NCBI GenBank assembly: GCA_947503435.1 | Contig: CANNDL010000001.1 | Location: forward strand, 19,469-83,468 | DNA length: 64,000 nucleotides | From: an uncultured Kangiella sp. | Lineage (GTDB): Bacteria; Pseudomonadota; Gammaproteobacteria; Enterobacterales; Kangiellaceae | Direction of reading: 5' to 3' | Part shown: piece after piece, positions 1 to 10,166 of the stretch | How positions within the stretch are numbered: position 1 is the first letter of the stretch | Layout: each line of letters starts with the position of its first letter | Made by a program: the position numbers and the translations under genes | Notes under the pieces: generated by a model | Databases searched by the model: none | What the model was told of the DNA's origin: nothing | What the model saw: the letters and a program-made list of their open reading frames with translations, nothing else

Positions 1-285
1 GCCACGGGTAACTCAGGTGCTGATCGTGACGATTTCGATGATGCGATTGATTTTATAGGCTGGTACACCGCAACAAGTAACCGTAAATTGGGCATTTCAA
101 AGTGGGACGCAAAGGAACAATACCTAGCTTATCATGAAGGTTGGGGAGGCTATAAACGTAAAACCTATAATTCAAAAACTTGGCTTTTAAAAGTTTCTGA
201 CAAGGTTAAGGCTCGCTCACTCCAATTTTCTAGTCAATATAAACAATGTCGCAGAGAGTTGGATGCTAACAGTGGCTGGTTTTAA
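1..285 (+). CDS. C-terminal fragment of a lytic-transglycosylase-like (lysozyme-fold) protein
   Basis: The reading frame is open from the first base of the window and ends at a TAA at 283-285, so only about 94 C-terminal residues are present. The internal TTG at 88 is not a credible start, because the same frame codes sensible protein upstream of it (DDFDDAIDFIGWYTATSNR). The segment containing YLAYHEGWGGY and then TWLLKVSDKV resembles the C-terminal part of SLT-like transglycosylase proteins, where a conserved YHEG-GGY stretch follows the catalytic region. The catalytic glutamate would lie upstream and cannot be checked. About 100 bp separate it from glyA. The identification comes from motif memory only, so it is moderate at best. 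Confidence 0.5.
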   Translation, partial: ATGNSGADRDDFDDAIDFIGWYTATSNRKLGISKWDAKEQYLAYHEGWGGYKRKTYNSKTWLLKVSDKVKARSLQFSSQYKQCRRELDANSGWF

Positions 286-386
286 TAACTGCAAATTTTA
301 CTCGAATAATGGCGCATTTCCCTTGATGATCGGTTAAAATAGCGCCACTTTATTTAGAACCCTTTTTATACTTTTGAGGCTGGCTA

Positions 387-1637
387 ATGTTGGGTAATAC
401 TACTTCACTTAAAGACTTTGATCCGGAATTAATGGCTTCGATGGAAGCTGAGCAAAAACGTCAAGAAGAACATATTGAATTGATTGCTTCGGAAAACTAT
501 ACCAGTATGCGCGTGATGCAGGCTCAAGGTTCTGTATTAACTAATAAATATGCGGAAGGTTATCCGGATAAGCGTTACTACGGTGGTTGCGAGTACGTTG
601 ATGTAGCAGAAAAACTAGCCATTGAGCGTTTAAAAGAATTATTTGGCGCAGACTACGCCAATGTACAGCCTCACTCGGGCTCTCAAGCTAACTCTGCCGT
701 GTATATGGCTTTACTGCAGCCGGGAGATACTGTTTTAGGTATGAGCTTATCGGACGGTGGTCACCTAACGCACGGCTCTAAAGTTAACTTCTCTGGCAAA
801 ATTTATAATTCAGTGGAATACGGCGTTGATGAGCAAGGCTATATCGATATGGCTAATGTCGAAGCATTAGCATTAGAGCATAAACCAAAAATGATCATTG
901 CCGGTTTTTCAGCCTATTCTAGAGTTGTCGACTGGTCGAAGTTCCGCGAAATCGCCGATAAAGTTGGTGCTTATTTATTTGTGGATATGGCTCACGTAGC
1001 TGGCTTAATTGCTGCGGGAGAATATCCTAACCCAATTCCTTTTGCTGACGTGGTGACTTCAACTACTCATAAGACATTAGCGGGGCCTCGCGGCGGTATT
1101 ATTTTGGCTAAAGCTAACCCTGAACTTGAGAAAAAATTAAACTCTGCAGTTTTCCCTGGCGGGCAAGGTGGTCCATTAATGCATATTATTGCGGCCAAAG
1201 CTGTTGCCTTCAAAGAGGCTTTGAGCGATGAGTTTAAAGCGAGTCAAAAACAAGTAAAAGCTAATGCTAAAGCCATGACAAATGTGCTTATGGAGCGCGG
1301 CTATAAAATCGTGTCAGGTGGTACAGACAATCATTTATTCTTAATTGACCTGATCGATAAAGATATTACCGGTAAAGAGGCTGAGGCGGCACTTGGTGTG
1401 GCGAACATTACGGTAAACAAGAATACAGTTCCTAATGAACCACGCTCACCATTTGTGACTTCTGGTTTACGTATGGGAACGCCAGCAGTAACTACTCGTG
1501 GTTTTAAGGAAGACGAAGTTATTCAACTAGCTGGCTGGATTTGTGATATTTTGGATGATATTGAAAATCAAGAAACGATTGAAACAGTCAAAAGTCAGGT
1601 GCTTGAATTGACTGCTCGTTTCCCAGTTTATAAATAG
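387..1637 (+). CDS. glyA: Serine hydroxymethyltransferase
   Basis: This PLP enzyme converts serine and tetrahydrofolate to glycine and 5,10-methylene-THF, the main one-carbon source of the cell, in the cytoplasm. The product is 416 residues, the usual length. It shows the N-terminal [10 protein letters not shown] motif, the [18 protein letters not shown] substrate loop and the PLP-lysine motif [13 protein letters not shown] near residue 230. The ATG is preceded by GAGG at a good distance. It is the first gene of a run continuing into nrdR and the riboflavin genes, an order commonly seen in gammaproteobacteria. The upstream region has an imperfect TGGCGC/GCGCCA inverted repeat (310-347) but no convincing promoter that I can identify. 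Confidence 0.97.
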   Translation: MLGNTTSLKDFDPELMASMEAEQKRQEEHIELIASENYTSMRVMQAQGSVLTNKYAEGYPDKRYYGGCEYVDVAEKLAIERLKELFGADYANVQPHSGSQANSAVYMALLQPGDTVLGMSLSDGGHLTHGSKVNFSGKIYNSVEYGVDEQGYIDMANVEALALEHKPKMIIAGFSAYSRVVDWSKFREIADKVGAYLFVDMAHVAGLIAAGEYPNPIPFADVVTSTTHKTLAGPRGGIILAKANPELEKKLNSAVFPGGQGGPLMHIIAAKAVAFKEALSDEFKASQKQVKANAKAMTNVLMERGYKIVSGGTDNHLFLIDLIDKDITGKEAEAALGVANITVNKNTVPNEPRSPFVTSGLRMGTPAVTTRGFKEDEVIQLAGWICDILDDIENQETIETVKSQVLELTARFPVYK

Positions 1638-1676
1638 TCATAGAAAATTATAAGTAAGCGTAGAAAGGATTAATTT

Positions 1677-2129
1677 ATGCATTGCCCATTTTGCTCAAAT
1701 AACGACACTAAAGTAATTGATTCGCGTTTAGTGGCTGATGGTTCTCAAGTGCGTCGTCGTCGCGAGTGCTTATCTTGCCAAGAACGCTATACCACTTTTG
1801 AAGCAGCAGAATTGGTCATGCCTAAAGTAGTAAAGTCTGATGGTACACGCGAGCCTTTTAATGAAGAAAAACTACGTTCAGGCTTAACCAAGGCGGTAGA
1901 AAAACGTCCTGTCAGTGTGGAATCATTAGAAGCGGCAATCAATAAAATATTATCATTCTTAAGAGCTACTGGTGAGCGAGAAGTCGATTCACACGTTGTC
2001 GGTGAGCAAGTTATGGCTGCATTAAAAGGTTTAGATAAAGTAGCGTACGTTCGTTTTGCTTCAGTCTATAGAGACTTTAAAGATGTACAAGCCTTCCGTG
2101 AAGAAATTGATAAGCTAGAAAGCGATTAA
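1677..2129 (+). CDS. nrdR: Transcriptional repressor NrdR
   Basis: NrdR represses ribonucleotide reductase genes by binding NrdR boxes in response to ATP/dATP. The 150-residue product has the N-terminal zinc ribbon with C3, C6, C31 and C34, a basic RRRRE stretch before the second cysteine pair, and a C-terminal ATP-cone (about residues 49-139, starting [18 protein letters not shown]). Length and domain order match the family. It sits 39 bp after glyA and 12 bp before ribD, so it is probably co-transcribed with both. No ribonucleotide reductase gene is in the window, so its targets lie elsewhere. Confidence 0.96.
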   Translation: MHCPFCSNNDTKVIDSRLVADGSQVRRRRECLSCQERYTTFEAAELVMPKVVKSDGTREPFNEEKLRSGLTKAVEKRPVSVESLEAAINKILSFLRATGEREVDSHVVGEQVMAALKGLDKVAYVRFASVYRDFKDVQAFREEIDKLESD

Positions 2130-2141
2130 TATTCTTTTCCA

Positions 2142-3239
2142 ATGAGCTTTTCTGCACAAGACCATGTCTATATGGCACGAGCCATCCAGTTGGCTAAAAA
2201 AGGTTGGTTTACGACACGTTCCAATCCCCGAGTTGGTTGCGTAATGGTAAAAAATGGCGTTGTTTTAGCTGAAGGCTGGCACCAAAAAGCTGGTCTAAAT
2301 CATGCGGAAGTAAATGCTATTGAAAGTGCTCGTAGCGACCTAGAAGGGGCAACAGCTTACGTAACTTTAGAGCCTTGCTCGCACTTTGGAAAGCGCCCAC
2401 CTTGCGCCCAAGCTATAATAAACATAGGTATCAAAAAAGTTATTTGCGCCATGGGCGACTCTAACCCTTTAGTCGCTGGTAAAGGTATAGAGCAACTGAA
2501 AAATGCTGGCTTGGAAGTTCAAGTCGGTTTAATGGAAAGTGAAGCAAAACAACTTAACCAGGGCTTTATTAAGCGCATGCAAACTGGTATGCCAAAAGTG
2601 GTGATTAAAAGCGCTATAAGTCTTGATGGTAAAATTGCTATGGCTTCTGGAGAGAGTCAGTGGATCACGGGGCAGGAAGCAAGAGCTGATGTACAAAGGC
2701 TACGCGCAGAATCTTGCGCAATTGTGACAGGCTCTGGAACCGTTATTCAAGATGATCCATCGATGAATGTGCGTGAAATAGAATTTTTGCAAGATGAATT
2801 GTTTAATCAGCCTCTAAGAGTGGTGGTGGATTCGCAGGGGTTAGTAGACTCGGATGCTAAGATCTTTCAGCAAGAGGGTGAAGCTTGGCTCGCTACTAGT
2901 CAATGGCAAAATAAGGATTACCCTGCAACGGTAAACCAAGAAATTATAAAAACAACAGAAAGCGGCAAAATTAATTTGTTGGAGCTGTTATTGAAATTGG
3001 GTGAGCAGGGCATCAACCAAGTGCTAGTCGAAGCGGGTTCGGGTTTAACTGGAGCATTTATTGAGCAAGGATTAGCTGATGAGCTTGTGATTTATATGGC
3101 GCCTAAATTATTAGGCTCAAATGCTCAGTCGGTTTTTCGGTTGCCTTTTGATAAAATGACCCAATCTATAGATTTGAATTTAGTGGAAACCCGTCAAATT
3201 GGCGAAGACCTACGTTTTACTTGCAGAATAAAAAACTAA
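2142..3239 (+). CDS. ribD: Bifunctional riboflavin deaminase/reductase RibD
   Basis: RibD performs the deamination and ribosyl-chain reduction steps after GTP cyclohydrolase II in riboflavin synthesis. The N-terminal deaminase domain carries the zinc ligands H54 and E56 (HAEVNAI) and C79/C88 (EPCSHFGKRPPC). The C-terminal reductase domain starts near residue 150 (PKVVIKSAISLDGKIAMASG) and ends with a typical LVEAGSGLTGAFIEQGLADEL region. At 365 residues it is full length. The stop codon shares one base with the ATG of ribE (TAATG), implying translational coupling. No FMN riboswitch can fit in the 12-bp gap upstream. Confidence 0.96.
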   Translation: MSFSAQDHVYMARAIQLAKKGWFTTRSNPRVGCVMVKNGVVLAEGWHQKAGLNHAEVNAIESARSDLEGATAYVTLEPCSHFGKRPPCAQAIINIGIKKVICAMGDSNPLVAGKGIEQLKNAGLEVQVGLMESEAKQLNQGFIKRMQTGMPKVVIKSAISLDGKIAMASGESQWITGQEARADVQRLRAESCAIVTGSGTVIQDDPSMNVREIEFLQDELFNQPLRVVVDSQGLVDSDAKIFQQEGEAWLATSQWQNKDYPATVNQEIIKTTESGKINLLELLLKLGEQGINQVLVEAGSGLTGAFIEQGLADELVIYMAPKLLGSNAQSVFRLPFDKMTQSIDLNLVETRQIGEDLRFTCRIKN

Positions 3240-3868
3240 TGTTTACTGGAATTATTGAATCCACAGGCACTATCGTCTCCATTGAGCCAAAAGCTTCTGG
3301 AGATAATCAAGGCGATGCCATTTATCATTTTAATACCGGTAAACTAGATTTATCCGATGTACAGCTTGGCGATAGCATCGCTTGCAACGGTGTTTGCCTG
3401 ACGGTGATAGGTAAATTAGAAACGGGATTCAAAGCGGATGTATCGGTCGAAACGATTCGAGTGACACGCTTTGCAGATTACCAAGTTGGACAGCCGATTA
3501 ATTTTGAAAAAGCTATGCTGCCAACGACACGCTTTGGCGGGCATATGGTTTCCGGTCATGTAGACGCCATTGGTGAAGTGGTGAAAATCGAAGATGCCGC
3601 ACGTTCATTTCAATATCAAATAAAGGCACCACAAGAAATACTGCATTATATTGCAATTAAAGGTTCTATCACCGTCGACGGCATTAGTTTAACGGTAAAT
3701 GAATTAAAAGAAGATCGTTTCTACTTAAATTTAGTGCCTCATACTTTACAAGAAACTATCGCTGACTCTTATCAAATAGGGACTAAAGTGAATTTAGAAA
3801 TTGATTTAGTGGCTCGTTATATAGAGCGACTAATGACTAATGATGTCCAAGCCAATAGCAAAGACTAA
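3239..3868 (+). CDS. ribE: Riboflavin synthase alpha subunit
   Basis: This enzyme dismutates two 6,7-dimethyl-8-ribityllumazine molecules into riboflavin. The protein starts MFTGIIESTG, the diagnostic N-terminus of the family, so I place the start at 3239, overlapping the ribD stop. The in-frame ATG at 3221 would add six unrelated residues inside ribD. Two lumazine-binding repeats are visible: repeat one from residue 1 (with NGVCLTV) and repeat two from about residue 98 (GGHMVSGHVDAIG, then DGISLTVNEL). The length is 209 residues. It is the second of four linked riboflavin genes. Confidence 0.95.
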   Translation: MFTGIIESTGTIVSIEPKASGDNQGDAIYHFNTGKLDLSDVQLGDSIACNGVCLTVIGKLETGFKADVSVETIRVTRFADYQVGQPINFEKAMLPTTRFGGHMVSGHVDAIGEVVKIEDAARSFQYQIKAPQEILHYIAIKGSITVDGISLTVNELKEDRFYLNLVPHTLQETIADSYQIGTKVNLEIDLVARYIERLMTNDVQANSKD

Positions 3869-3872
3869 ATAT

Positions 3873-4985
3873 ATGAAACTCAATAGCATTGAAGAAATAA
3901 TAGAAGATATCCGTCAAGGCAAAATGGTTGTGTTGATGGATGATGAAGATCGTGAAAATGAAGGTGATCTAGTGATGGCAGCTTCGCAAGTGCGTCCTGA
4001 AGATATCAATTTTATGGTTAGTCACGCGCGCGGCTTGGTTTGTATGCCAATGACGGAAGAGCGTTGTCAACAACTAGATTTACCCTTAATGTCGAATCAA
4101 AATGGTGCAAAATTCAGCACCAATTTTACCGTTTCGATAGAAGCGGCAGAAGGTGTTACTACCGGTATTTCAGCGGCCGATAGAGCCCGCACGATCCTTG
4201 CTGCAGTCAACTCTAATGCTAAACCTTCGGATATTGTGCAACCCGGCCATATTTTCCCTATTATGGCTCAACCAGGTGGTGTTTTAAATCGCGCAGGGCA
4301 TACCGAAGCGAGTTGTGATTTAGCGCGGATGGCTGGTTTTGAGCCTGCTGCTGTGATTGTAGAAATTTTAAATGAAGATGGCACTATGGCGCGTCGCCCT
4401 GATTTAGAAATGTTTGCGCAAAAGCATGATTTAAAAATGGGAACTATTGCTGACTTAATCGAATACCGTACAACCAAAGAAAAGTCCGTTGAAAAAGTTT
4501 CTGAGTGTCATTGGCCAACTGAGCATGGCGATTTCCGGTTGCACACTTACAAAGACTCAATTGATGAGCAGATTCATTTTGCGTTAGTAAAAGGACAACC
4601 TGAACAAAAAGATGCATCGCTAGTTCGTGTACACTTAGCTAATAATCTAGGTGATTTACTGGAAGCACAACGCGGTAAAAAATCAAGTTGGACGCTGGCT
4701 AATGCTATTGAACGAATAGCTGATGAGGGCGAGGGTGTGGTAGTAGTTCTAGCTAATAAAGAATCTAATGAAGAGCTTTTAAATAAAATTAGAAAATTTG
4801 AGCAAGAAGATAAAGGTGAACCATTAACGCAAGAACAACAACGTCAGAAAAAACGCACAGTTGGAATTGGCTCACAAATATTAGCGGACTTAGGCGTACA
4901 TAAAATGCGTTTATTGAGTTCAGGCTCTAAATACACTGGTTTAGCTGGCTACGGCTTAGAAATCATTGAAAATATTTCTGAGTAA
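3873..4985 (+). CDS. ribBX: DHBP synthase with degenerate GTP cyclohydrolase II-like domain (RibBX)
   Basis: The N-terminal half is 3,4-dihydroxy-2-butanone-4-phosphate synthase. It has the acidic [10 protein letters not shown] motif at residues 23-32, [11 protein letters not shown] and [16 protein letters not shown]. The C-terminal half (from about residue 205) resembles GTP cyclohydrolase II, but where active enzymes have VRVHSECLTGD followed by CDCG, this protein reads [18 protein letters not shown]. All three zinc-binding cysteines are therefore absent and GCH II activity is unlikely. Similar hybrids are called RibBX in Shewanella and related bacteria. In-frame ATGs at 3840 and 3843 overlap ribE; 3873 fits the conserved MKLNSIEEI start but has no strong ribosome binding site, so the start is uncertain. 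Confidence 0.92.
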   Translation: MKLNSIEEIIEDIRQGKMVVLMDDEDRENEGDLVMAASQVRPEDINFMVSHARGLVCMPMTEERCQQLDLPLMSNQNGAKFSTNFTVSIEAAEGVTTGISAADRARTILAAVNSNAKPSDIVQPGHIFPIMAQPGGVLNRAGHTEASCDLARMAGFEPAAVIVEILNEDGTMARRPDLEMFAQKHDLKMGTIADLIEYRTTKEKSVEKVSECHWPTEHGDFRLHTYKDSIDEQIHFALVKGQPEQKDASLVRVHLANNLGDLLEAQRGKKSSWTLANAIERIADEGEGVVVVLANKESNEELLNKIRKFEQEDKGEPLTQEQQRQKKRTVGIGSQILADLGVHKMRLLSSGSKYTGLAGYGLEIIENISE

Positions 4986-5023
4986 AACGTTTAAAAAGCC
5001 TGGAGCATTAGGAAAATAAAGTA

Positions 5024-5500
5024 ATGAGTAATTTTAAATTAGACTTCTCAACAACTCAGTACCAAAGCGGACGAATAGCGATTGTACATGCCCGTTTTAA
5101 TCAACCGTTAATTAATATGATGATCGATGGGGCTAAAGCTAAACTAGCTGGTTTGGCTGTGCCTGAAGAGCAGATTGAATTATTTAATGTTGCTGGAGCC
5201 TATGAGTTGCCTCTGGCGGCCCAACAAGTAGCAAAATCAGGTAAGTTTGATGCTATCATTGCTATAGGGGTAGTGATTAAAGGGGATACTCCTCATTTTG
5301 ACTTTGTTTCTGCTGAGTCTAGTTCTGGTTTAATGCGAGTATCATTAGATGAAGAGATGCCAATCATTTTTGGTATTTTAACGACCAATACCGAAGCACA
5401 AGCTGAAGAGCGAGCAAACCCTGATAAGATGAACAAGGGCGGTGAAGCTGCGGCTACTGCCATCGAAATGATTAATTTAAAGAATAGCTTAAAAGCTTAA
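5024..5500 (+). CDS. ribH: 6,7-dimethyl-8-ribityllumazine synthase
   Basis: RibH condenses the ribityl-uracil intermediate with the RibB product to give lumazine, the substrate of RibE, and usually forms an icosahedral or decameric shell. The 158-residue protein has the substrate motif GAYELPLAA near residue 63, the loop GVVIKGDTPHFDFV containing the catalytic histidine, and the C-terminal NKGGEAAATAIEMI helix. It lies 38 bp after ribBX and 10 bp before nusB. The rib-nusB linkage is a widely conserved gammaproteobacterial arrangement. Confidence 0.96.
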   Translation: MSNFKLDFSTTQYQSGRIAIVHARFNQPLINMMIDGAKAKLAGLAVPEEQIELFNVAGAYELPLAAQQVAKSGKFDAIIAIGVVIKGDTPHFDFVSAESSSGLMRVSLDEEMPIIFGILTTNTEAQAEERANPDKMNKGGEAAATAIEMINLKNSLKA

Positions 5501-5510
5501 GAGGAAAGTC

Positions 5511-5933
5511 ATGAGTTTTAAACCTTCCATGAGACGTAAAGCACGCGAATATTCTGTGCAGGCGATTTATCAATGGCAAATGACCGGCAACCCTCTTAAT
5601 GAGATTGAAGCCCAATATTTAACGACAATGAACTCCAAGAAAGTGGACACAGAATACTTTCAAGAATTATTCATGGGCGTATTAACCGATCTAGAAACTA
5701 TAGATAAAATTCTAGAGCCCGCTTTAGATCGAGATATTGAAGAAATTGATCCAATTGAAAGAGCTATTATTCGTCTCAGCGCTTTTGAGCTGAAAAAGCG
5801 AATCGATATTCCGAAAAAAGTAGTGATTAATGAAGGTATCGAACTAGCAAAAACTTTTGGCGCCACAGACGGGCACAAATTTGTTAATGGCGTGTTAGAT
5901 AAAATTAGTAAAAAGCTAAGACTACACGAATAA
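5511..5933 (+). CDS. nusB: Transcription antitermination factor NusB
   Basis: NusB binds boxA RNA with S10 (NusE) in rRNA antitermination complexes. The 140-residue all-helical product starts RRKAREYSVQAIYQWQMTG and contains the family-typical segments ERAIIRLSAFEL and PKKVVINEGIELAKTFGATDGHKFVNGVLDKI near the C-terminus. A GAGG ribosome binding site precedes the ATG. Its position between ribH and thiL matches the common ribH-nusB-thiL-pgpA order. Confidence 0.96.
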   Translation: MSFKPSMRRKAREYSVQAIYQWQMTGNPLNEIEAQYLTTMNSKKVDTEYFQELFMGVLTDLETIDKILEPALDRDIEEIDPIERAIIRLSAFELKKRIDIPKKVVINEGIELAKTFGATDGHKFVNGVLDKISKKLRLHE

Positions 5934-5955
5934 TTAGTTATAGCAGCGACTTTGA

Positions 5956-6912
5956 ATGTCAGAATTTCAAATCATTAAAAATTATTTTGATTTCGAACAA
6001 CAACTTTCAAACTTGGTTGTGAAATCCATTGGCGATGATTGTGCGATTCTGGATATCCCTAAAAATAAGCAACTTGTCACTAGTACTGATACTCTGGTTT
6101 CTGGCGTACATTTTTTTGAAGACGTCAACCCTGCCGATTTAGCTTATAAAGCGCTAGCTGTTAATGTTAGTGATTTGATTGCTATGGGTGCAAAACCGTT
6201 GGCTTTTACACTCTCAATTACAATACCTGAAATAAATTCAGCATGGCTGCAGAGTTTTTCTCAATCCTTGCAACAAGCTTCAAATGGTTTTGCTATTAAT
6301 TTGATTGGCGGCGACACAACTCAAGGTCCACTTGCCTTTAGTATTAATGTCATGGGGCTAGTGAAAAAAGATCGTGCAATTTTACGAAGCAATGCAAAGA
6401 TTGATGACGATATTTGGGTGACAGGTTTTCTAGGTTCCGCCAGAGGTGCATTAAAACTGCATGGAAAAATATCTCTCAAAAATGATGAGCAGTCCATTTG
6501 GCAGAGTTTAATTCGACCAGATATACCATATCAATTCTGTAAAAAATTAAGCAAATTTGCCAGCTCTGCAATCGATGTATCTGACGGTCTATTAGCAGAC
6601 TTAGGTCATATCATAGTGCAGAGTAAGCTAGGAGCTAAAATTATTGTCGAAACTTTGCCTATCCAAGAAAATTTAATTGCATTAGAAGGCATTGACCAGG
6701 GTAGGCAAATGGCGCTGGCAGGTGGTGATGATTATCAAGTGTGTTTTACTGCAGATAAAGAACATCGACAAAAGATTTTAAAGCGCGCGAAAAAAACTAA
6801 TACTCCCGTCACCCGCATTGGTAAAATTATTCAGCAGGGTTATAACATTTTGTTAGATGGTGAAGCGTATCCTATTACTGAAAACAGTTGGCAGCATTTT
6901 AAAGCGGAATAA
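5956..6912 (+). CDS. thiL: Thiamine-monophosphate kinase
   Basis: ThiL phosphorylates thiamine monophosphate to thiamine pyrophosphate, the active cofactor. The cofactor is also used by the neighbouring Dxs. The 318-residue protein shows the PurM/ThiL fold motifs: GDDCAILDIP near residue 27, STDTLVSGVHFF, the conserved LAVNVSDLIAMGAKP motif, GGDTTQGP, and the C-terminal AIDVSDGLLADLGHI and ALAGGDDYQVCF. It is 22 bp after nusB and 9 bp before pgpA, consistent with one transcription unit. Confidence 0.95.
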   Translation: MSEFQIIKNYFDFEQQLSNLVVKSIGDDCAILDIPKNKQLVTSTDTLVSGVHFFEDVNPADLAYKALAVNVSDLIAMGAKPLAFTLSITIPEINSAWLQSFSQSLQQASNGFAINLIGGDTTQGPLAFSINVMGLVKKDRAILRSNAKIDDDIWVTGFLGSARGALKLHGKISLKNDEQSIWQSLIRPDIPYQFCKKLSKFASSAIDVSDGLLADLGHIIVQSKLGAKIIVETLPIQENLIALEGIDQGRQMALAGGDDYQVCFTADKEHRQKILKRAKKTNTPVTRIGKIIQQGYNILLDGEAYPITENSWQHFKAE

Positions 6913-6921
6913 CTCCAAATA

Positions 6922-7401
6922 ATGTCTTTTTATAAAACAATACTTACAGATCCTATCCACTTTTTGGCTTTTGGTTTTGGCTCTGGTTTGTTACCCAAAG
7001 CACCTGGCACCTGGGGTACTTTAGTTGCTATTCCAGTCTGGTATTTGTTGGCGCAACTTAGTTTGGAGTATTACTTAATAACAACTGCAGTGTTATTCGT
7101 CATTGGTGTATGGCTCTGTGGAGCTAGTTCTAAAAAGCTGGGTGTACATGATCATGGTGGAATTGTGTGGGATGAATTTTGCGGCTATTTTGTGACTATG
7201 ATTGCATTACCAGCAACTTGGTATTGGGCATTGGGAGGCTTTGTTTTATTCCGGTTTTTCGACATTATCAAACCATGGCCTATAAAGTGGCTCGATAAAA
7301 AAGTAAAAGGTGGATTTGGTATTATGGTTGATGATTTGATAGCTGGAGTTTTTGCTGCGATTATTCTAAATGTATGTTTGGTGTTATTTAATCAATTCTA
7401 A
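6922..7401 (+). CDS. pgpA: Phosphatidylglycerophosphatase A
   Basis: This inner-membrane enzyme dephosphorylates phosphatidylglycerophosphate to phosphatidylglycerol. The 159-residue product has the N-terminal [15 protein letters not shown] motif, about four hydrophobic segments, the acidic motif [15 protein letters not shown], and the C-terminal [16 protein letters not shown]. It is the last gene of the glyA-to-pgpA series. Its 3' end overlaps the 3' end of the convergent dxs by 18 bp (7384-7401), leaving no room for a separate terminator. Confidence 0.95.
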   Translation: MSFYKTILTDPIHFLAFGFGSGLLPKAPGTWGTLVAIPVWYLLAQLSLEYYLITTAVLFVIGVWLCGASSKKLGVHDHGGIVWDEFCGYFVTMIALPATWYWALGGFVLFRFFDIIKPWPIKWLDKKVKGGFGIMVDDLIAGVFAAIILNVCLVLFNQF

Positions 7402-9225
7402 GATTTGTTCTTTAGTTAAATCGATGCGCTCAAATAAATCTTTAATATCACCATGCTCAATAAAGCGGTCAGGTAATCCTAGGTTTTTGATCCGTACTTG
7501 AAGACCTTTATCTAAGACAAATTCATTCACAGCGCTGCCAGCACCGCCCATGACTGCATTTTCTTCTAGTGTAATTAGTAGTTGATGTTCGGCAGCAAGC
7601 TTTTCTATTAACGCTTCATCGATGGGTTTAACAAAACGCATATCGGCAACGGTCACATTTTCCTCTTTAGCAATATCTAGCGCTAACTGCACCATTGAAC
7701 CAAATGCGAGTATGGCAACATTGGTACCTTGCTGTTTGATTTCACCTTTTCCTATTTCGAAGGGGGTAAAATCTCGAGTTGGTTCTACTCCCGTTCCCAT
7801 GCCACGCGGATAGCGCACTGCGGCAGGACCTTTATACTGGTAACCTGTATAAAGGCATTGACGGCACTCGTTCTCATCAGATGGCGCCATAATTACCATA
7901 TTTGGGATACAGCGGAGAAAACTAATATCAAAAGCACCATTGTGAGTTGCACCATCACCGCCAACTAACCCTGCGCGATCAATGGCGAATAATACATCGA
8001 GGTCTTGTAGAGCGACATCATGGATTAATTGATCATATCCACGCTGCAAAAATGTCGAGTAAATCGCACAAACCGGTTTTAAACCTTCGCAAGCTAGACC
8101 CGCAGAAACGGTTACGGCATGTTGTTCTGCAATCCCTACATCGTAATAGCGCTCTGGGTATTCGCGGGAGAAACGAATTAAATCGGAACCTTCTCGCATG
8201 GCAGGGGTGATAGCTACAAGACGCTCATCTTGTTCCGCCATATCGCAAATAAAATCACCAAATATATTCGAGTAAGTTTTTGGTTTTTTACCTTTAGGTA
8301 AGTTGGTATCTTTTGGATCGAAAATCGGCACGCCGTGATAGGCAATTGGATCATTTTCCGCAGGTTCGTAGCCTTTACCTTTACGCGTTACCACATGTAA
8401 AAATTGCGGACCATCTAAAGTTTTGATGGTTTCCAGTGTGCTTAATAAAGTTGGCAAATCATGGCCATCAATTGGGCCAATATAATGAAAACCTAACTCT
8501 TCAAAAAGCGTACCGGGTAGTAACATACCTCGCATATGTTCTTCAGCACGCCCAACAAAATCAGATATTGGCTTCATACCATGTAGTGCTTTTTTGCCGG
8601 TTTCGCGAACACGTTGATAAAAACGTCCGGCCAATAATTTGGCCAAGTATTTATTCAAGCCGCCAACGTTTTCAGAAATTGACATTTCATTATCATTTAG
8701 CACCACTAACATATTGGCGTCAGTATCGGCAGCGTGATTCATGGCTTCAAATGCCATGCCTCCAGTTAAAGCTCCGTCGCCAATAACCGCAACACAATGA
8801 CGATCTTCCCCTTTTTGTTGAGCGGCAAGAGCCATTCCGAGCGCTGCACTGATAGAGGTGCTTGAGTGTCCAACCGCAAAAGTATCGTACTCAGACTCAG
8901 AACGGACAGGGAAAGGATGCAAGCCATCGGTCTGTCGGATTGTTGCTAATTGGTCACGTCGACCAGTAAGGACTTTATGTGGGTACGCTTGGTGACCTAC
9001 ATCCCAAACGATTTTATCGTCTGGAGTATTAAATACATAATGTAGTGCTAAGGTTAATTCGACGGTACCTAATCCGGCCGCAAAGTGCCCACCGCAGCTG
9101 CTGATAGTATCAATTAAATATTGGCGAAGTTCATCAGCAAGGGGCAGTAATTGCTCTTTGTCCAGTTCGCGTAATTCAACTGGAGAGTCAATGGTCTGCA
9201 ATAATGGATACGTGGATTCGCTCAT
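7384..9225 (-). CDS. dxs: 1-deoxy-D-xylulose-5-phosphate synthase
   Basis: Dxs is the thiamine-dependent first enzyme of the MEP isoprenoid pathway, condensing pyruvate with glyceraldehyde 3-phosphate. The 613-residue protein contains the HxxY-type start [14 protein letters not shown], the thiamine-binding motif from [18 protein letters not shown] through [10 protein letters not shown], the GPIDGHD loop, and the transketolase-type [12 protein letters not shown] with the catalytic glutamate. It lies 23 bp downstream of ispA on the same strand, the usual xseB-ispA-dxs order, and converges with pgpA. Confidence 0.97.
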   Translation of the reverse strand: MSESTYPLLQTIDSPVELRELDKEQLLPLADELRQYLIDTISSCGGHFAAGLGTVELTLALHYVFNTPDDKIVWDVGHQAYPHKVLTGRRDQLATIRQTDGLHPFPVRSESEYDTFAVGHSSTSISAALGMALAAQQKGEDRHCVAVIGDGALTGGMAFEAMNHAADTDANMLVVLNDNEMSISENVGGLNKYLAKLLAGRFYQRVRETGKKALHGMKPISDFVGRAEEHMRGMLLPGTLFEELGFHYIGPIDGHDLPTLLSTLETIKTLDGPQFLHVVTRKGKGYEPAENDPIAYHGVPIFDPKDTNLPKGKKPKTYSNIFGDFICDMAEQDERLVAITPAMREGSDLIRFSREYPERYYDVGIAEQHAVTVSAGLACEGLKPVCAIYSTFLQRGYDQLIHDVALQDLDVLFAIDRAGLVGGDGATHNGAFDISFLRCIPNMVIMAPSDENECRQCLYTGYQYKGPAAVRYPRGMGTGVEPTRDFTPFEIGKGEIKQQGTNVAILAFGSMVQLALDIAKEENVTVADMRFVKPIDEALIEKLAAEHQLLITLEENAVMGGAGSAVNEFVLDKGLQVRIKNLGLPDRFIEHGDIKDLFERIDLTKEQILELIK

Positions 9226-9248
9226 GATACTGCTGATGCTAAAGTCTA

Positions 9249-10166
9249 TTAATGACGGCGGTGGCTAATAAAATGAGCCAGTTCTGCCAAGTTGGCGGTA
9301 TTGTACGGCAACTGGTCTAAAGCTTGTAGCGCCAATTGCAATAAATCCTGTAATTTTTGTTTGGAGCCCTCCAGTCCTAATAGCGCTGGATAAGTGTTTT
9401 TGTCCTTGGCTAAATCGGAGCCTTGGGGTTTTCCTAGCGTTTCAGTGTCGGATTCTATGTCTAAAATATCGTCTTGAACCTGAAAGGCCAAGCCGATAGC
9501 GTCCGCATATTGACTTAAGGCTTTATGATGCGCTTGTTCAATATCACCTGCGACCATAGCGCCCAATAAGACACTTGCCTTGATTAATGCACCAGTTTTC
9601 ATTCTATGCATGTTTTCAAGCATCGCTAAATCAATGTTTTGATTGGTAGATGCTAAATCTATGGCTTGTCCACCGCCCATCCCCATTGAACCGCTGGCTT
9701 GCGCTAGCAACGAAAGCATTGCTAACTGTTGTGACTGAGCTTGTTCACTTAATTTTGCAGAGGCTAGCTCTTCAAATGCTTGTGTATGTAAAGCATCGCC
9801 CGCTAATATTGCAGTAGCTTCGTTAAATTGAATATGGCAAGTTGGCTTACCGCGACGCAAATCATCATCATCCATTGCAGGTAAATCGTCATGAACTAAT
9901 GAGTAACAATGGATCAGCTCTACGGCTAAGGCTGCGGCATTTAAATCGGAAATCGACGCACCCAGTGCTTGTCCTGTGATGTAGACTAGAATAGGACGAA
10001 TTCGTTTGCCACCATTCAGAGCAGCATAACGCATGGCTTTATGCAAACTGGTGGGCTGTGTATTTTCTGTCGGCAAGCGTTGATCAAGTAACTGCTCGAT
10101 ATGCTGTTGCCAATGAATAATCTCTTGCTCAAGACTTAAATTAGATTTGGATTTAGCTAATTGCAT
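9249..10166 (-). CDS. ispA: Farnesyl diphosphate synthase
   Basis: IspA condenses DMAPP/IPP to geranyl and farnesyl diphosphate, feeding undecaprenyl phosphate and quinone synthesis. The 305-residue protein carries the first aspartate-rich motif [17 protein letters not shown] and the second, [13 protein letters not shown], plus GGKRIRP and GGGQAIDLA. Its ATG overlaps the xseB stop (TAATG), suggesting coupled translation. Context and length fit IspA better than a longer-chain prenyl synthase. Confidence 0.95.
   Translation of the reverse strand: MQLAKSKSNLSLEQEIIHWQQHIEQLLDQRLPTENTQPTSLHKAMRYAALNGGKRIRPILVYITGQALGASISDLNAAALAVELIHCYSLVHDDLPAMDDDDLRRGKPTCHIQFNEATAILAGDALHTQAFEELASAKLSEQAQSQQLAMLSLLAQASGSMGMGGGQAIDLASTNQNIDLAMLENMHRMKTGALIKASVLLGAMVAGDIEQAHHKALSQYADAIGLAFQVQDDILDIESDTETLGKPQGSDLAKDKNTYPALLGLEGSKQKLQDLLQLALQALDQLPYNTANLAELAHFISHRRH

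Noticed and set aside
310..347. Imperfect inverted repeat TGGCGC/GCGCCA before glyA
   Set aside because: Only six exact pairs at a 26-bp distance, no T-run and no promoter in register; weaker than other repeats reported here.
2130..2141. FMN riboswitch before the riboflavin genes
   Set aside because: The gap between nrdR and ribD is only 12 bp and no RFN-like fold is seen within nrdR.
7622..8786. Several plus-strand open frames opposite dxs
   Set aside because: Shadow frames of a conserved gene; the dxs motifs are uninterrupted.
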